From Micromonospora tarensis (GTDB lineage Bacteria > Actinomycetota > Actinomycetes > Mycobacteriales > Micromonosporaceae): DNA of 64,000 nt. Made by a program: the position numbers and the translations under genes. The notes under the pieces are model-generated. The model had not been told where the DNA came from. It saw only the letters and a list, made by a program, of their open reading frames with translations, and did not search any database. This document shows positions 44,726 to 52,706 of the stretch, in pieces; position 1 is the first letter of the stretch; each line of letters starts with the position of its first letter. The stretch spans positions 1-64,000 of the forward strand of contig NZ_JAEVHL010000002.1 of NCBI RefSeq assembly GCF_016803395.1. The letters are read 5' to 3'.

Positions 44726-45064
44726 TCACGACACGCTGGAGGCGCGGCGGAAGAGCGACCGACCGCCGAGCAGCAGCACCGTGCCTCCGCCGAGAAAGAC
44801 GCTGCCGATGATCAGCCCGTCCCTCTTGCTGCTGTCCTTGCGCCGCGCCATCTCTTCGTAGCTGACCAGCTCACCCCGTCCGTCCCGGACGATGTTGCAC
44901 CAGTCGCTGGGGCTCATGACCTTTCCATCACACGTCGCCGGTCCCTCGTCGGAGCTGAGCAGACCACCCAGCAGCGCGACGAGTCCAGCAATCACGGCAC
45001 CGAACCCCAAGGGCAGCATCAGCACGCCCACGAACCCCGCAATCGCGGTCCTGCGGGCTGCCAT
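44726..45064 (-). CDS. Membrane-anchored hypothetical protein
   Basis: 112 residues. Hydrophobic segments flank a central polar loop containing two cysteines (PATCDGKVMSPSDWCNIV), followed by a basic, charged stretch and a second hydrophobic segment (LIIGSVFLGGGTVLLLGG). ATG at 45064 is preferred to an upstream in-frame start. Function unknown. Confidence 0.6.
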   Translation of the reverse strand: MAARRTAIAGFVGVLMLPLGFGAVIAGLVALLGGLLSSDEGPATCDGKVMSPSDWCNIVRDGRGELVSYEEMARRKDSSKRDGLIIGSVFLGGGTVLLLGGRSLFRRASSVS

Positions 45065-45306
45065 CGCGTGTCCCTCCGCGGGCGGTGCTCGTACTGTCAG
45101 CAGCAACCCTAGGACATCCGATGCGCCGACGACAGCGGGCGGCGGCCTCGAAGATCACTACCACCGGCCGAGCGTGTGGCAACGGCCGCCAGGGGCCAAC
45201 AGCGGTCGGTCCGAGCCAAGCTGGCTTCTCGTGTCGCCTGCCAAAAGCAGAACGCCGACCCGCGGCTTCGCTGGTCGGCGTTCCTGTAGCCCGGCGAAAG
45301 GCTATG
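45065..45306. other. Gap before the prophage left end
   Basis: No gene is supported here. It is the chromosomal sequence that originally lay downstream of tRNA-Phe. Short hairpin-forming GC stretches are present (for example GCCGACC...GGTCGGC around 45250-45281). Confidence 0.45.
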
Positions 45307-45348
45307 TGGCCAGGGGCGGGGTCGAACCGCCGACCTTCCGATTTTCAG
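45307..45348 (-). other. Prophage attachment site: 3' end of tRNA-Phe(GAA)
   Basis: Read on the minus strand, the 42 bases make the tRNA-Phe 3' half: anticodon loop CTGAAAA (GAA), stem TCGGA, variable loop, T-arm GGCGG-TTCGACC-CCGCC, acceptor CCTGGCC and discriminator A, without an encoded CCA. Upstream of the loop (45349 on) the anticodon stem no longer pairs, so the 5' half is absent. The integrase gene lies 140 bp away. The intact tRNA is expected at the other end of the element, beyond the window. Confidence 0.85.
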
Positions 45349-45485
45349 TCTGCCACGGCCAGTGATCATGACCTGTCGGTGTCCTGCTCTGTCCCGATTC
45401 ACCATGTGCGGTCCGCACGGTAGGTGACGGAAACTCACCGCTCCGGACCTTGCCGCTGTCCCCATGGGGACATAGGTTCACCGGC

Positions 45486-46850
45486 ATGGCGTCGATCGAG
45501 AAGCACGGCCCGTCATGGCGCGTCATCTGGCGACACCAGGGGCGCAAGCAGCAGCCGATATTCGCCACCGAAGAGCTGGCCCTGGAAGCCAAGCAGATCG
45601 TCGAGGGCTACCGGGGCAAGAGGACCCGCGACCAGATCTACATGGACATGGGCATCCTCGAACCCGAGCCTGAGCCCGACGTGGCGACCTTCGAGGAGTA
45701 CGCCCCGCAGTGGCTCGCGGCCAAGACCGGCATCACCCCCGGCACCCGGGCCGGCTACCGGTCGCAGCTGGAGAACCGCATCTTCCCGGCGTTCGGCAAG
45801 CAGCGGATGGACAAGGTCACCGCCACCACCATCGGCACCCTGCTCAACCAGCTGCACGACCCCGAGGACGACGACGAGCCAGGCCTGCGCAACACCACGG
45901 TCACCCGGTACTTCACCCTCATCAACCAGATCTTCGAGGCCGCCGTCAAGGACAAGGTCATCACCGACAACCCGGCCGAGGGCGTCAAGTACAAGCGTGA
46001 CCAGGTCGAGCACGACGACACCGGCGAGCCCACCCAGGTCCGGCTCACCCCCGCCGAGTACAAGATCCTGCTCCGCTCCTTCGCCCCCGAGGACCGGCCG
46101 CTCGTCGAGCTGCTCGCCGCCACCGGCGCCCGATGGTCCGAGGCGACCGCACTCAGCGTCGCCCACGTCCGCCCCGCCACCGAGCCCAGCGAGAAGGACC
46201 GGATCCGGATCTGGCGGGCGTGGAAGCGCGACGGCCGCGGCGGCTGGTACCTCGGCACGACCAAAGGCCGGCGCCGCCGCCAGCCACCGGTCCGGGCCAG
46301 CCTGATGACCACCCTCAAGCCCTGCCTGGCCGACCGGCCCGACACCGACTTCCTCTTCACCGCACCCGGTGGTGGGCCGATCTACTACAGCAACTTCTTG
46401 CAGCGCCGGTGGAACCCTGCGCTCGACAAGGCGGGCCGCTGCGCCGAGCACCCGCCGCCGAACCGCGGTGAACGCCGCCCCGAGGGTGGTCCGGTCCGGG
46501 CCCGCTGTCGGGACTACGACGGCACCAACGACCGAGGTAAGCCGTGCGGCGCCCTCGCGGCAGCCGGGTGGACGCGCTGCCGTGACCACCTCGGCCCCGA
46601 GCCGGGCGCGGTGTCCCCTTGCGACTGCCCCGGGGTGCTACGCCGGCGGCCGACCCCACACGACCTCCGCCACACGCACGCCGCCTGGCTGTTCAGTGAT
46701 CGGCGGATGACACCCCTGGCCATCTCGCGCCGACTCGGCCACGCCCAGCTGTCGACCACGTCCGAGATTTACGGCGACCTCATGCCGGAGGCCGAGGAGG
46801 CTGCGGTCGACGCCCTGGACGACCTCCTCGACGACGATCAGGCGGGCTAG
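45486..46850 (+). CDS. int: Tyrosine-type integrase with Cys/His insertion
   Basis: 454 residues. N-terminal SAM-like core-binding domain (VATFEEYAPQWLAAKTG), then the catalytic domain with Arg (ATGARWSEATALS), Lys in TTKGRRRR, His-x-x-Arg (HDLRHTHAAW), His (RRLGHAQLSTTSE) and nucleophilic Tyr (IYGDLM). Between the Lys and HxxR boxes lies an insertion of about 60 residues with Cys/His pairs (GRCAEH, RARCRDY, GKPCGAL, TRCRDHL, SPCDCPG), perhaps zinc-binding. ATG at 45486 gives MASIEKHGPSWRVIWRHQGR, the usual start. It sits next to its attachment site. Confidence 0.95.
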   Translation: MASIEKHGPSWRVIWRHQGRKQQPIFATEELALEAKQIVEGYRGKRTRDQIYMDMGILEPEPEPDVATFEEYAPQWLAAKTGITPGTRAGYRSQLENRIFPAFGKQRMDKVTATTIGTLLNQLHDPEDDDEPGLRNTTVTRYFTLINQIFEAAVKDKVITDNPAEGVKYKRDQVEHDDTGEPTQVRLTPAEYKILLRSFAPEDRPLVELLAATGARWSEATALSVAHVRPATEPSEKDRIRIWRAWKRDGRGGWYLGTTKGRRRRQPPVRASLMTTLKPCLADRPDTDFLFTAPGGGPIYYSNFLQRRWNPALDKAGRCAEHPPPNRGERRPEGGPVRARCRDYDGTNDRGKPCGALAAAGWTRCRDHLGPEPGAVSPCDCPGVLRRRPTPHDLRHTHAAWLFSDRRMTPLAISRRLGHAQLSTTSEIYGDLMPEAEEAAVDALDDLLDDDQAG

Positions 46851-47221
46851 CTCTCGCCGCGGTTGGTGCGGGCGAACAAGTCGTGGAGCTGGAGCATGGC
46901 CGCGCGCTGCTCGTCGTTGTAGATCGGGTCGCGCAGGATCGCCTCTCGGGCGTCGGCCGCCTCGGTGTCCGGCTGCTCGTCGTCTGATGGTACGAGGCCA
47001 GCCAGTACGTGGGCTTTGTCGCGGGGGATGTCGAGCGCGTCGGCGATGGCGTTCACGGTGGCTGCCTCCACCCTCTTGCGCGTCTTCAGTCCGTTGATCG
47101 TGTTACGTGTGACCCCTGACTGGCGGAACAGTTCGGAGTCGGACCAGCCCCGTGTTGCCTGTTCGGACTTCACCCGCGCCCAGAAGTTGTACGCGGGGCC
47201 CCGTTCGGACTGCTCCACCAT
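46847..47221 (-). CDS. Prophage repressor-type helix-turn-helix protein
   Basis: 124 residues. A Cro/CI-like HTH at about 20-80 (GWSDSELFRQSGVTRNTING and EAATVNAIADALDIP), then an acidic C-terminal arm. It is read opposite to integrase and excisionase, overlapping the integrase end by 4 bases, and is the likely lysogeny repressor or its regulator. ATG at 47221 is chosen; an open frame extends further upstream. Confidence 0.82.
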   Translation of the reverse strand: MVEQSERGPAYNFWARVKSEQATRGWSDSELFRQSGVTRNTINGLKTRKRVEAATVNAIADALDIPRDKAHVLAGLVPSDDEQPDTEAADAREAILRDPIYNDEQRAAMLQLHDLFARTNRGES

Positions 47222-47390
47222 GTAGCAGGTTGTAGCACGACGTGCCGTATCGGACATAGCACGGTGACGCAACTTGAGACATGGCACAACTTCGTACCCT
47301 GTCGCTGCTTCGTGTTGCTTCGTGTTGTGTCGTAAGTTAACGTAGGCATCGCACATCACGGAGCAACGTGAAGCAGGTGGAGGCGTCGCA
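47222..47390. promoter_or_regulatory. Divergent prophage switch region with repeats
   Basis: 169 bp between repressor and excisionase genes. It contains two tandem 10-bp repeats TGCTTCGTGT (47306-47325) with a third related TTGTGTCGTA, and paired TGTAGCA units near 47222-47240 with a further TAGCACGG. These are probable operators for the repressor, laid out on both sides of the region. Confidence 0.6.
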
Positions 47391-47594
47391 GTGGAAGAGC
47401 AATTCCTGACGATCGATGAAGTGGCTGAGCGCCTGCGGGTCTCCCGCTGGAGCGTCACCCGCTACATCAAGTCGGGCGCGCTCAAGGCGACGAAGACCGG
47501 ACACGGCCGCAACGGGGCCGTCCGCATCCCTCTCAGCAGCTTCATCACGTGGATCAACGACCACACCGTCACCGCGGAAGAGAGGACGCGATGA
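47391..47594 (+). CDS. Excisionase-like DNA-binding protein
   Basis: 67 residues, MerR-like winged helix of the excisionase family (LTIDEVAERLRVSRWSVTRY and RIPLSSFITWINDH). Together with the integrase it would direct excision. GTG at 47391 has GGTGGAGG upstream. The next gene overlaps its stop by 4 bases. Confidence 0.85.
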   Translation: MEEQFLTIDEVAERLRVSRWSVTRYIKSGALKATKTGHGRNGAVRIPLSSFITWINDHTVTAEERTR

Positions 47595-47875
47595 CCCGTA
47601 CCCCCCTCACCCTGCCCAACCTCACCACCCTCGGCGAGGTCGCGGCGAAGCTCGGGATCCCGCCCCGCCGGCTGCGCGACCGCAAGCGCCAGTTCAGCCA
47701 CGTCGCGATCGGCAAGGAGATCTACCTGACCGACGCCCAGCTGGAAGCGTTCCTCGCCGCCCACACCGTCGCGCCGGAACCGACGCCGACCAGCGACCGC
47801 GACAAGGCCATCGAGGAAACCCGCAACCGGGTCACCCGCCAGCGCGCCCGCCGCCGCACACCGGCGAAGGCCTGA
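47591..47875 (+). CDS. Small DNA-binding-like phage protein
   Basis: 94 residues with a helix-turn-helix-like N-terminus (LTTLGEVAAKLGIPPRRLRD, IGKEIYLTDAQLEAFLAAH) resembling excisionase-fold proteins, and a basic C-terminal tail (RNRVTRQRARRR). It starts inside the excisionase stop (ATGA). Role unknown. Confidence 0.6.
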   Translation: MTRTPLTLPNLTTLGEVAAKLGIPPRRLRDRKRQFSHVAIGKEIYLTDAQLEAFLAAHTVAPEPTPTSDRDKAIEETRNRVTRQRARRRTPAKA

Positions 47876-47948
47876 ACGAACGAAGCCCCCACCGCAGCCA
47901 CGGCGAGGGCTTCCCACCCGGACACCCACCGATCAGCTAGGAGTCCAG

Positions 47949-48482
47949 ATGCCCAGCAACCGTACCGCCCGGCACCGCCCGGCAGACAACCTCACCCCCG
48001 GCGACCACATCAACCACCAGCTCGACCAGGACTACGACCCGATGGTGTGGCTGGTAGCCCACGTCGCCCCGTACACCGACGCAGACCACACCCCCCGCGT
48101 CGCTGCCACCCTCACCGCGATCAACGGCGGGGAACCGGTGCTCGTCCGCTGGAAGGCCAGCGAGTTGGTCACGATCGCTACCGAGCAGGACATCGCCAAC
48201 GCCCGCACCGAGGGAAAGCGGTACGAGCTGGCCCTGGGGCTGCGACGGCTCGCCGACCTCATCCTGGACAAGCGGCTTCCGGTCGACTGGTACGCCAACT
48301 TCTCGATGATCCCCAACTCGCCTGATGACGTGACCGCGTGGGCCACGGCCGGCGGCACCGAGGTTGACGACAACGGCGAGCACCTCGGTGTCGACTTCAA
48401 GCTGGACGGTCTCAACGTCCGCGTGCACGCCAGGAAACCGATCGCCGAGCCGGGATCGCAGCCCGCCGAGGCCGGTGCGTGA
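47949..48482 (+). CDS. Phage hypothetical protein
   Basis: 177 residues, soluble. It contains DPMVWLVAHVAPYTDADH and KRYELALGLRRLADLILDK. No recognised domain. GGAG lies close before the ATG. It is the first of a run of overlapping early genes. Confidence 0.55.
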   Translation: MPSNRTARHRPADNLTPGDHINHQLDQDYDPMVWLVAHVAPYTDADHTPRVAATLTAINGGEPVLVRWKASELVTIATEQDIANARTEGKRYELALGLRRLADLILDKRLPVDWYANFSMIPNSPDDVTAWATAGGTEVDDNGEHLGVDFKLDGLNVRVHARKPIAEPGSQPAEAGA

Positions 48483-48748
48483 TGACGCAGCCATCCACCC
48501 CGCACATCCCGCCGGGCGGGCCGAACACCGGCGGCGTGGGCCCGTGCATCGTTCCCGTCGTCCCCACCCAGCACCTGGTCATCCCCGTGACCTTCAAGCC
48601 GTGCTGCGGGGCCGTCCTGATCGACGAGGACTGCAACTGCGCCGAGTTCATCACCGGCCTGTTCGCCAACGCCCCGATCGTCCTCCCGGCCCACGCGCCC
48701 GGCCTCAAGGCGCTCACCGACCCCGCCCTCCTTGGCGGTGCGGCGTGA
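48482..48748 (+). CDS. Small Cys-rich phage protein
   Basis: 88 residues. Cysteines in GPCIVP, KPCCGAVL, EDCNCAEF could bind zinc. The ATG overlaps the previous stop by one base, and a GTG three bases earlier is possible. Function unknown. Confidence 0.55.
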   Translation: MTQPSTPHIPPGGPNTGGVGPCIVPVVPTQHLVIPVTFKPCCGAVLIDEDCNCAEFITGLFANAPIVLPAHAPGLKALTDPALLGGAA

Positions 48749-49206
48749 GCCTTCACCCGACGAAGACCCGTATCGCCCTGCTCGACGAGGTCCGCGCCGG
48801 CCGGGTGTTCCGTGACGCGATCGGCGACAGCTACATCTCCGGCGACAGGAAGGTCAACGCCGCGATCCGCGAGATGCAGACCGCCGGCTGGGTCGAGCTG
48901 TACGTCAACAAGTCCGGCGACTACTGGCGGTTGCTCGACGCCGGCCGCGCGGTGCTCGCCGCGCAGGCCACCCGCTACCGGGTCGAGTTCACCAGGGTCG
49001 GCCGCAATCACAACGTGCCCCCGCTGGAGACCGATCCGGTTGATGGCCCGAACCACCTCGCCGAGGTCATCTACCGGTACGCCACGCCGCACCTGCGGTC
49101 CCGGGAGGTTGACGTGGTCGTCGACCTAACGAAGGGCACCGGCTACATCCTCTGCGGCTGGAACAACGGGGGCACCTTCACCGTCACCCGGATCGGGGTC
49201 GAGTGA
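48745..49206 (+). CDS. Phage protein with winged-helix-like N-terminus
   Basis: 153 residues. The segment ALLDEVRAGRVFRDAIGD with VNAAIREMQTAGWVEL looks like a small winged helix. GTG at 48745 overlaps the previous stop by 4 bases. No name is assigned. Confidence 0.55.
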   Translation: MSLHPTKTRIALLDEVRAGRVFRDAIGDSYISGDRKVNAAIREMQTAGWVELYVNKSGDYWRLLDAGRAVLAAQATRYRVEFTRVGRNHNVPPLETDPVDGPNHLAEVIYRYATPHLRSREVDVVVDLTKGTGYILCGWNNGGTFTVTRIGVE

Positions 49207-49424
49207 TGGGCGCTATCGACCGGATCGACGGCGGCACCAACACCGCCCGCCTGTCCGCCGCCGAGCAGGACAAGCTCTACCGCGCCGAGCGGCAGGCCAA
49301 GGCACTCAAGTTCCTCCTCGACCGGGGCGAGAACGAGGTCGCCGAGATCCTCGGCCTGATCCCACCGACCACCCCCGGTCCGACCCGGCAGCCCCGCCGA
49401 CGCATCCCCGGGGGGTCGAAGTGA
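49206..49424 (+). CDS. Small phage hypothetical protein
   Basis: 72 residues, mostly helical and charged (SAAEQDKLYRAERQAKALKF), ending in a basic, Pro-rich tail. The ATG at 49206 overlaps the previous stop by one base, and a GTG at 49203 is possible. Function unknown. Confidence 0.5.
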   Translation: MGAIDRIDGGTNTARLSAAEQDKLYRAERQAKALKFLLDRGENEVAEILGLIPPTTPGPTRQPRRRIPGGSK

Positions 49425-49705
49425 ACGATGCGCTGCTCAACGCGCTGCTGGCCTGGCTCGCCGTGTCCCTCGGCGTCTCCGTCGGAATCGCGCTCATCGT
49501 CCTGATCGACGCGACCCTCGAAGCCCGCGCCGAGGGCCGGAAGGTCACCGACACCTGCCAGGCCATCACCACCGAGGCGCTCCCCCTCGACACCACGGTG
49601 TTCCTCACCGCCGACCAGCAGGCCCTGATCGACGACTTCCGCCGCCAGCTCGCGGCGCTCCCCACCGCCCGCCCCGCCGACTTCAACCGGAAGGACAACC
49701 GGTGA
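49421..49705 (+). CDS. Small phage membrane protein
   Basis: 94 residues. One long hydrophobic helix (ALLAWLAVSLGVSVGIALIV) at residues 8-30 and a hydrophilic C-terminus; topology would put the tail in the cytoplasm. GTG at 49421 overlaps the previous stop by 4 bases. Confidence 0.55.
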   Translation: MNDALLNALLAWLAVSLGVSVGIALIVLIDATLEARAEGRKVTDTCQAITTEALPLDTTVFLTADQQALIDDFRRQLAALPTARPADFNRKDNR

Positions 49706-50298
49706 ACCTCAGCCCCGACGACACCCGCCGCCTGGAGCAGGCGGCCACCGAAGCCCTCGCCGACGTCGACCAGCTCGCCGCCGACCCGGAAACCACCCGC
49801 CGCCTCGCCACCTACGGCGAACCCATCTACGGCGCCCAGCTCACCGCCGACCTGGAGGCCAACATCCGCGGCCGGATGGCCCTCGCCGGCGTGGCCGCGT
49901 TCGCGATCATCCGACTCAACCAGGCCAACCGGCGCGTCGACGACCTGCTCGACGAACTGACCAAGGTCCGCGCCCAGCTCACCGCCGCGAACCGGCACGC
50001 CGACGGAGCCGAGAACGACCTCCGCTCCGCCCAGCGCGGACTCACCGAGTACGCCGACCAGACCAACACCCCGGTCTGGGACGGCCCCGCTGAGCACGTC
50101 CTGGTCGTCAGCGAACCCGGCGTGTGGACGTTGAAGCACCCGCCGACGTGCCCAATGCACTGCCCGATGTTCGCGCTCATGCACGCCGCGATGACCACCG
50201 CCGACCTGCCGGTCGGGCAGTACGAGGTGCAGCCCAACGACCTGCTCGACAGGGCGCTCATCGGCGACCGCATCGACGGCCCGGCGGTGGTCCGGTGA
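49702..50298 (+). CDS. Phage coiled-coil protein
   Basis: 198 residues. A long coiled-coil-like helix (NQANRRVDDLLDELTKVRAQ and beyond) spans about 70-115, and a C-terminal part with paired Cys/Met-rich sequence CPMHCPMFALMHAAM may bind metal. GTG at 49702, overlapping the previous stop by 4 bases. Confidence 0.55.
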   Translation: MNLSPDDTRRLEQAATEALADVDQLAADPETTRRLATYGEPIYGAQLTADLEANIRGRMALAGVAAFAIIRLNQANRRVDDLLDELTKVRAQLTAANRHADGAENDLRSAQRGLTEYADQTNTPVWDGPAEHVLVVSEPGVWTLKHPPTCPMHCPMFALMHAAMTTADLPVGQYEVQPNDLLDRALIGDRIDGPAVVR

Positions 50299-50669
50299 GC
50301 ATCGACGTCGCCGCCCTCCGCGTCCTCATCAACGAGGCCGACCGCGCACCGTGGACCGCGCACCCCGACGGGCTTGTGTGGTCGGAGCAGATCGGGGACC
50401 CCGTCTCCGGGTCCGCCCAGGTCGAGAACGCCGTGTTCATCGCCGAGGCACGGAACGTCATGCCGGCCCTCTGCGACGAGCTGGAGGCCTTCCAGCCGGT
50501 CATCTTCTCGGACGGCTCCCAGATGTTCATCCACGAGTGCCGCCACATCGAGTGGTGGAACGAGAAGGCGCAGGGGCCCGTCAACGACCAGGGCTGCGAC
50601 GCCTGCGAGTCGTCGCCGTTCGCCGATGGGTGGCAGCCGGTCTACGTCCGGAAGGCGGCCGACCGGTGA
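50295..50669 (+). CDS. Phage hypothetical protein
   Basis: 124 residues, acidic; contains HECRHIEWWNEKAQ and QGCDACESSPFADGW with three cysteines. No family recognised. GTG at 50295 overlaps the previous stop by 4 bases. Confidence 0.5.
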   Translation: MSIDVAALRVLINEADRAPWTAHPDGLVWSEQIGDPVSGSAQVENAVFIAEARNVMPALCDELEAFQPVIFSDGSQMFIHECRHIEWWNEKAQGPVNDQGCDACESSPFADGWQPVYVRKAADR

Positions 50670-51085
50670 CCGTCCACGACATCAACACTGGTGCCGTCAT
50701 CGCCTGGCCAACCGCCGCCGAGCAGGTTCGCCAGGGTGGCCGGCACCGCTGGGACAAGGGCGGCCCGGTCGACACGGTCGGGCGCCGCATCATCACCAAC
50801 CCGGTCAGCCGCGACTACAACCCGCTGCCGGGTGTGGTCCGGACCAACCTCGCCCCGCACCACTGGGCCAACCCGGACCGGCACCTCCCCGCCCCGGAGG
50901 GCGAGCTGACCGGCCGTATGGACACCACCGCCGTCCTCGCCGAGCGCGCCCCGGAGCAGCCGGACCGCGCGCAGGTGCTCGCGGAGATGCGCGAGCAGCT
51001 CGGCGACCCGGCCGCCGCCGTCGCGGACATCTTCACCACCGCCGGCTGCCCGCCCATCGACACCACCACGAAGGACCCGGCATGA
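50666..51085 (+). CDS. Phage hypothetical protein
   Basis: 139 residues, soluble. No recognisable domain; the C-terminal half (AEMREQLGDPAAAVADIFTT) is helical. GTG at 50666 overlaps the previous stop by 4 bases, and the helicase start overlaps its own stop (ATGA). Confidence 0.5.
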   Translation: MTVHDINTGAVIAWPTAAEQVRQGGRHRWDKGGPVDTVGRRIITNPVSRDYNPLPGVVRTNLAPHHWANPDRHLPAPEGELTGRMDTTAVLAERAPEQPDRAQVLAEMREQLGDPAAAVADIFTTAGCPPIDTTTKDPA

Positions 51086-52452
51086 CCGACCTCGACGTGA
51101 AGCTCGCCGACCTGGTCGGCACCGAACCCACCCCCACGGTGGCGACGGTGCCGGCCCGGCCCGGCGGACTCGAGTTCGCCCCGCAGCAGACCGAAGCCAT
51201 CGACCGGATCAGCGACTGGTACCGGGCCGGCGACCAGCAGGTGTTCCGCCTGTTCGGGTACGCCGGCACCGGCAAGACCACCCTCGCCCGGCACATCGTG
51301 GAGCAGCTCGGCGCCCGCCGCGTCCTCTACGCCGCGTTCACCGGCAAGGCCGCCTACGTGCTCCGCGGCAAGGGCTGCGCCGACGCGTCCACCGTCCACA
51401 GCCTGATCTACCAGCCTGTGGAAAAGGTCCGCGCCCACCTCGAACAGCTCAAACAGCAGATGCGCGACAGCGACGATCCGACCGAGCGGGAGGAGCTGCT
51501 CCAGGAGATCCGCCGCGAGCAGGCGAAGGTCGACTCCCCGGACTGGATCCTCCGCGAGGAGTCGGAGCTGGACGGCGCCGACGTCCTCGTCCTCGACGAG
51601 GTGTCGATGGTCGGCGAGCGTATGGCCCGGGACCTGCTCTCCTACAACACCCGCATCCTGTGCCTCGGTGACCCCGCCCAGCTGCCCCCGGTGGACGGCG
51701 GCGGGTACTTCATCAACGCGGCACCGGACCACCTGCTCACCGAGATCCACCGGTCCGCCCTCGACAGCCCCGTCACCCGGATGGCCACCGCCATCCGCAA
51801 CTCGCAGCCGGGTGACCGCGGGTACGACGTCGCCGGCCGCGATGGCGAGTCGGGGCGCTTCGACCGGCTCACCATCGACCGGCTGCTCTCCTTCGACCAG
51901 GTGTTGGTCGGCCGCAACGCCACCCGCTGGCAGGCCGTCCACCTGCTCCGGGCGCTGCGCGGCCTGACCGGTGGCCCGCAGCCCGGCGATCGGATCATCT
52001 GCCTCGCCAACTCCGGGCAGGCCGAGGTGTTCAACGGCCAGCAGTTCGACGTCCTCGACGCCCACCAGGACGCCCGCACCGACCGCTACCAGCTGGTCGT
52101 CCGCGACGACACCGGCGACGAGCGGACCCTGAGCGTGTGGGCGTCCGGGTTCCGGGACCTGGAGGGGGAGAAGCAGGCGAAGCGCGACGGCAGGGGGACC
52201 GTCGTGGCCGCCACGTTCGCCCAGGCCATCACCACCCACAAGTCGCAGGGCAGCCAGTGGCCCCGCGTCCTCGTCGTCGACGAGTCCTCGGTGTTCTACA
52301 ACGCGGCGTACCGGGAGCACGTCAAGGAGCTCGGGTCGGCCGCCGCGTCGATCGAAGGGCACATCAACGGCCGCCGGTGGCTGTATACGGCGGTGACCCG
52401 GGCGTCGCACCAGGCCGTCATCGTCCCGTCCCTCAACGGGGTGCTCGCATGA
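51082..52452 (+). CDS. RecD/Dda-like SF1 helicase
   Basis: 456 residues. Walker A FGYAGTGKTTLAR, a Walker-B-type acidic box VLVLDEVSMVG, motif III-like LCLGDPAQLPPV, and a C-terminal UvrD_C-2-like box ITTHKSQGSQWPRV with YTAVTRAS. These are SF1B helicase hallmarks. In a phage early region it would unwind DNA for replication or recombination. It neighbours a RecB-like nuclease two genes on. Confidence 0.92.
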   Translation: MTDLDVKLADLVGTEPTPTVATVPARPGGLEFAPQQTEAIDRISDWYRAGDQQVFRLFGYAGTGKTTLARHIVEQLGARRVLYAAFTGKAAYVLRGKGCADASTVHSLIYQPVEKVRAHLEQLKQQMRDSDDPTEREELLQEIRREQAKVDSPDWILREESELDGADVLVLDEVSMVGERMARDLLSYNTRILCLGDPAQLPPVDGGGYFINAAPDHLLTEIHRSALDSPVTRMATAIRNSQPGDRGYDVAGRDGESGRFDRLTIDRLLSFDQVLVGRNATRWQAVHLLRALRGLTGGPQPGDRIICLANSGQAEVFNGQQFDVLDAHQDARTDRYQLVVRDDTGDERTLSVWASGFRDLEGEKQAKRDGRGTVVAATFAQAITTHKSQGSQWPRVLVVDESSVFYNAAYREHVKELGSAAASIEGHINGRRWLYTAVTRASHQAVIVPSLNGVLA

Positions 52453-52706
52453 AGACGCCCACGCCTAACGTCGAGCCCGGTCAGGTCTGGGCCGACAACG
52501 ACCGCCGCAGCGCTGGCCGCAAGGTCCGCGTGGTCGAGGTTGGCGCCACACACGCCACCGTCGAGCTGGTCGACCAGCGCGGCCGGCCGGCACGCGGCCA
52601 CGAAGCACAGCAACAAGCCGAGCCCGGCCGTCGCACCCGAATCCGGCTCGACCGGTTCCGACCGACTAGCACCGGCTACCGGCTTGTGTCGGACGGTGCC
52701 AAGTGA
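52449..52706 (+). CDS. Small phage hypothetical protein
   Basis: 85 residues. A short beta-rich start (PGQVWADNDRRSAGRKVRVV) typical of small RNA- or DNA-binding SH3-like barrels, then a basic C-terminus. Function unknown. Its ATG overlaps the helicase stop by 4 bases. Confidence 0.5.
   Translation: MKTPTPNVEPGQVWADNDRRSAGRKVRVVEVGATHATVELVDQRGRPARGHEAQQQAEPGRRTRIRLDRFRPTSTGYRLVSDGAK

Noticed and set aside
45307..45348. A complete tRNA gene
   Set aside because: Only the anticodon loop to acceptor end is present; the 5' half does not pair.
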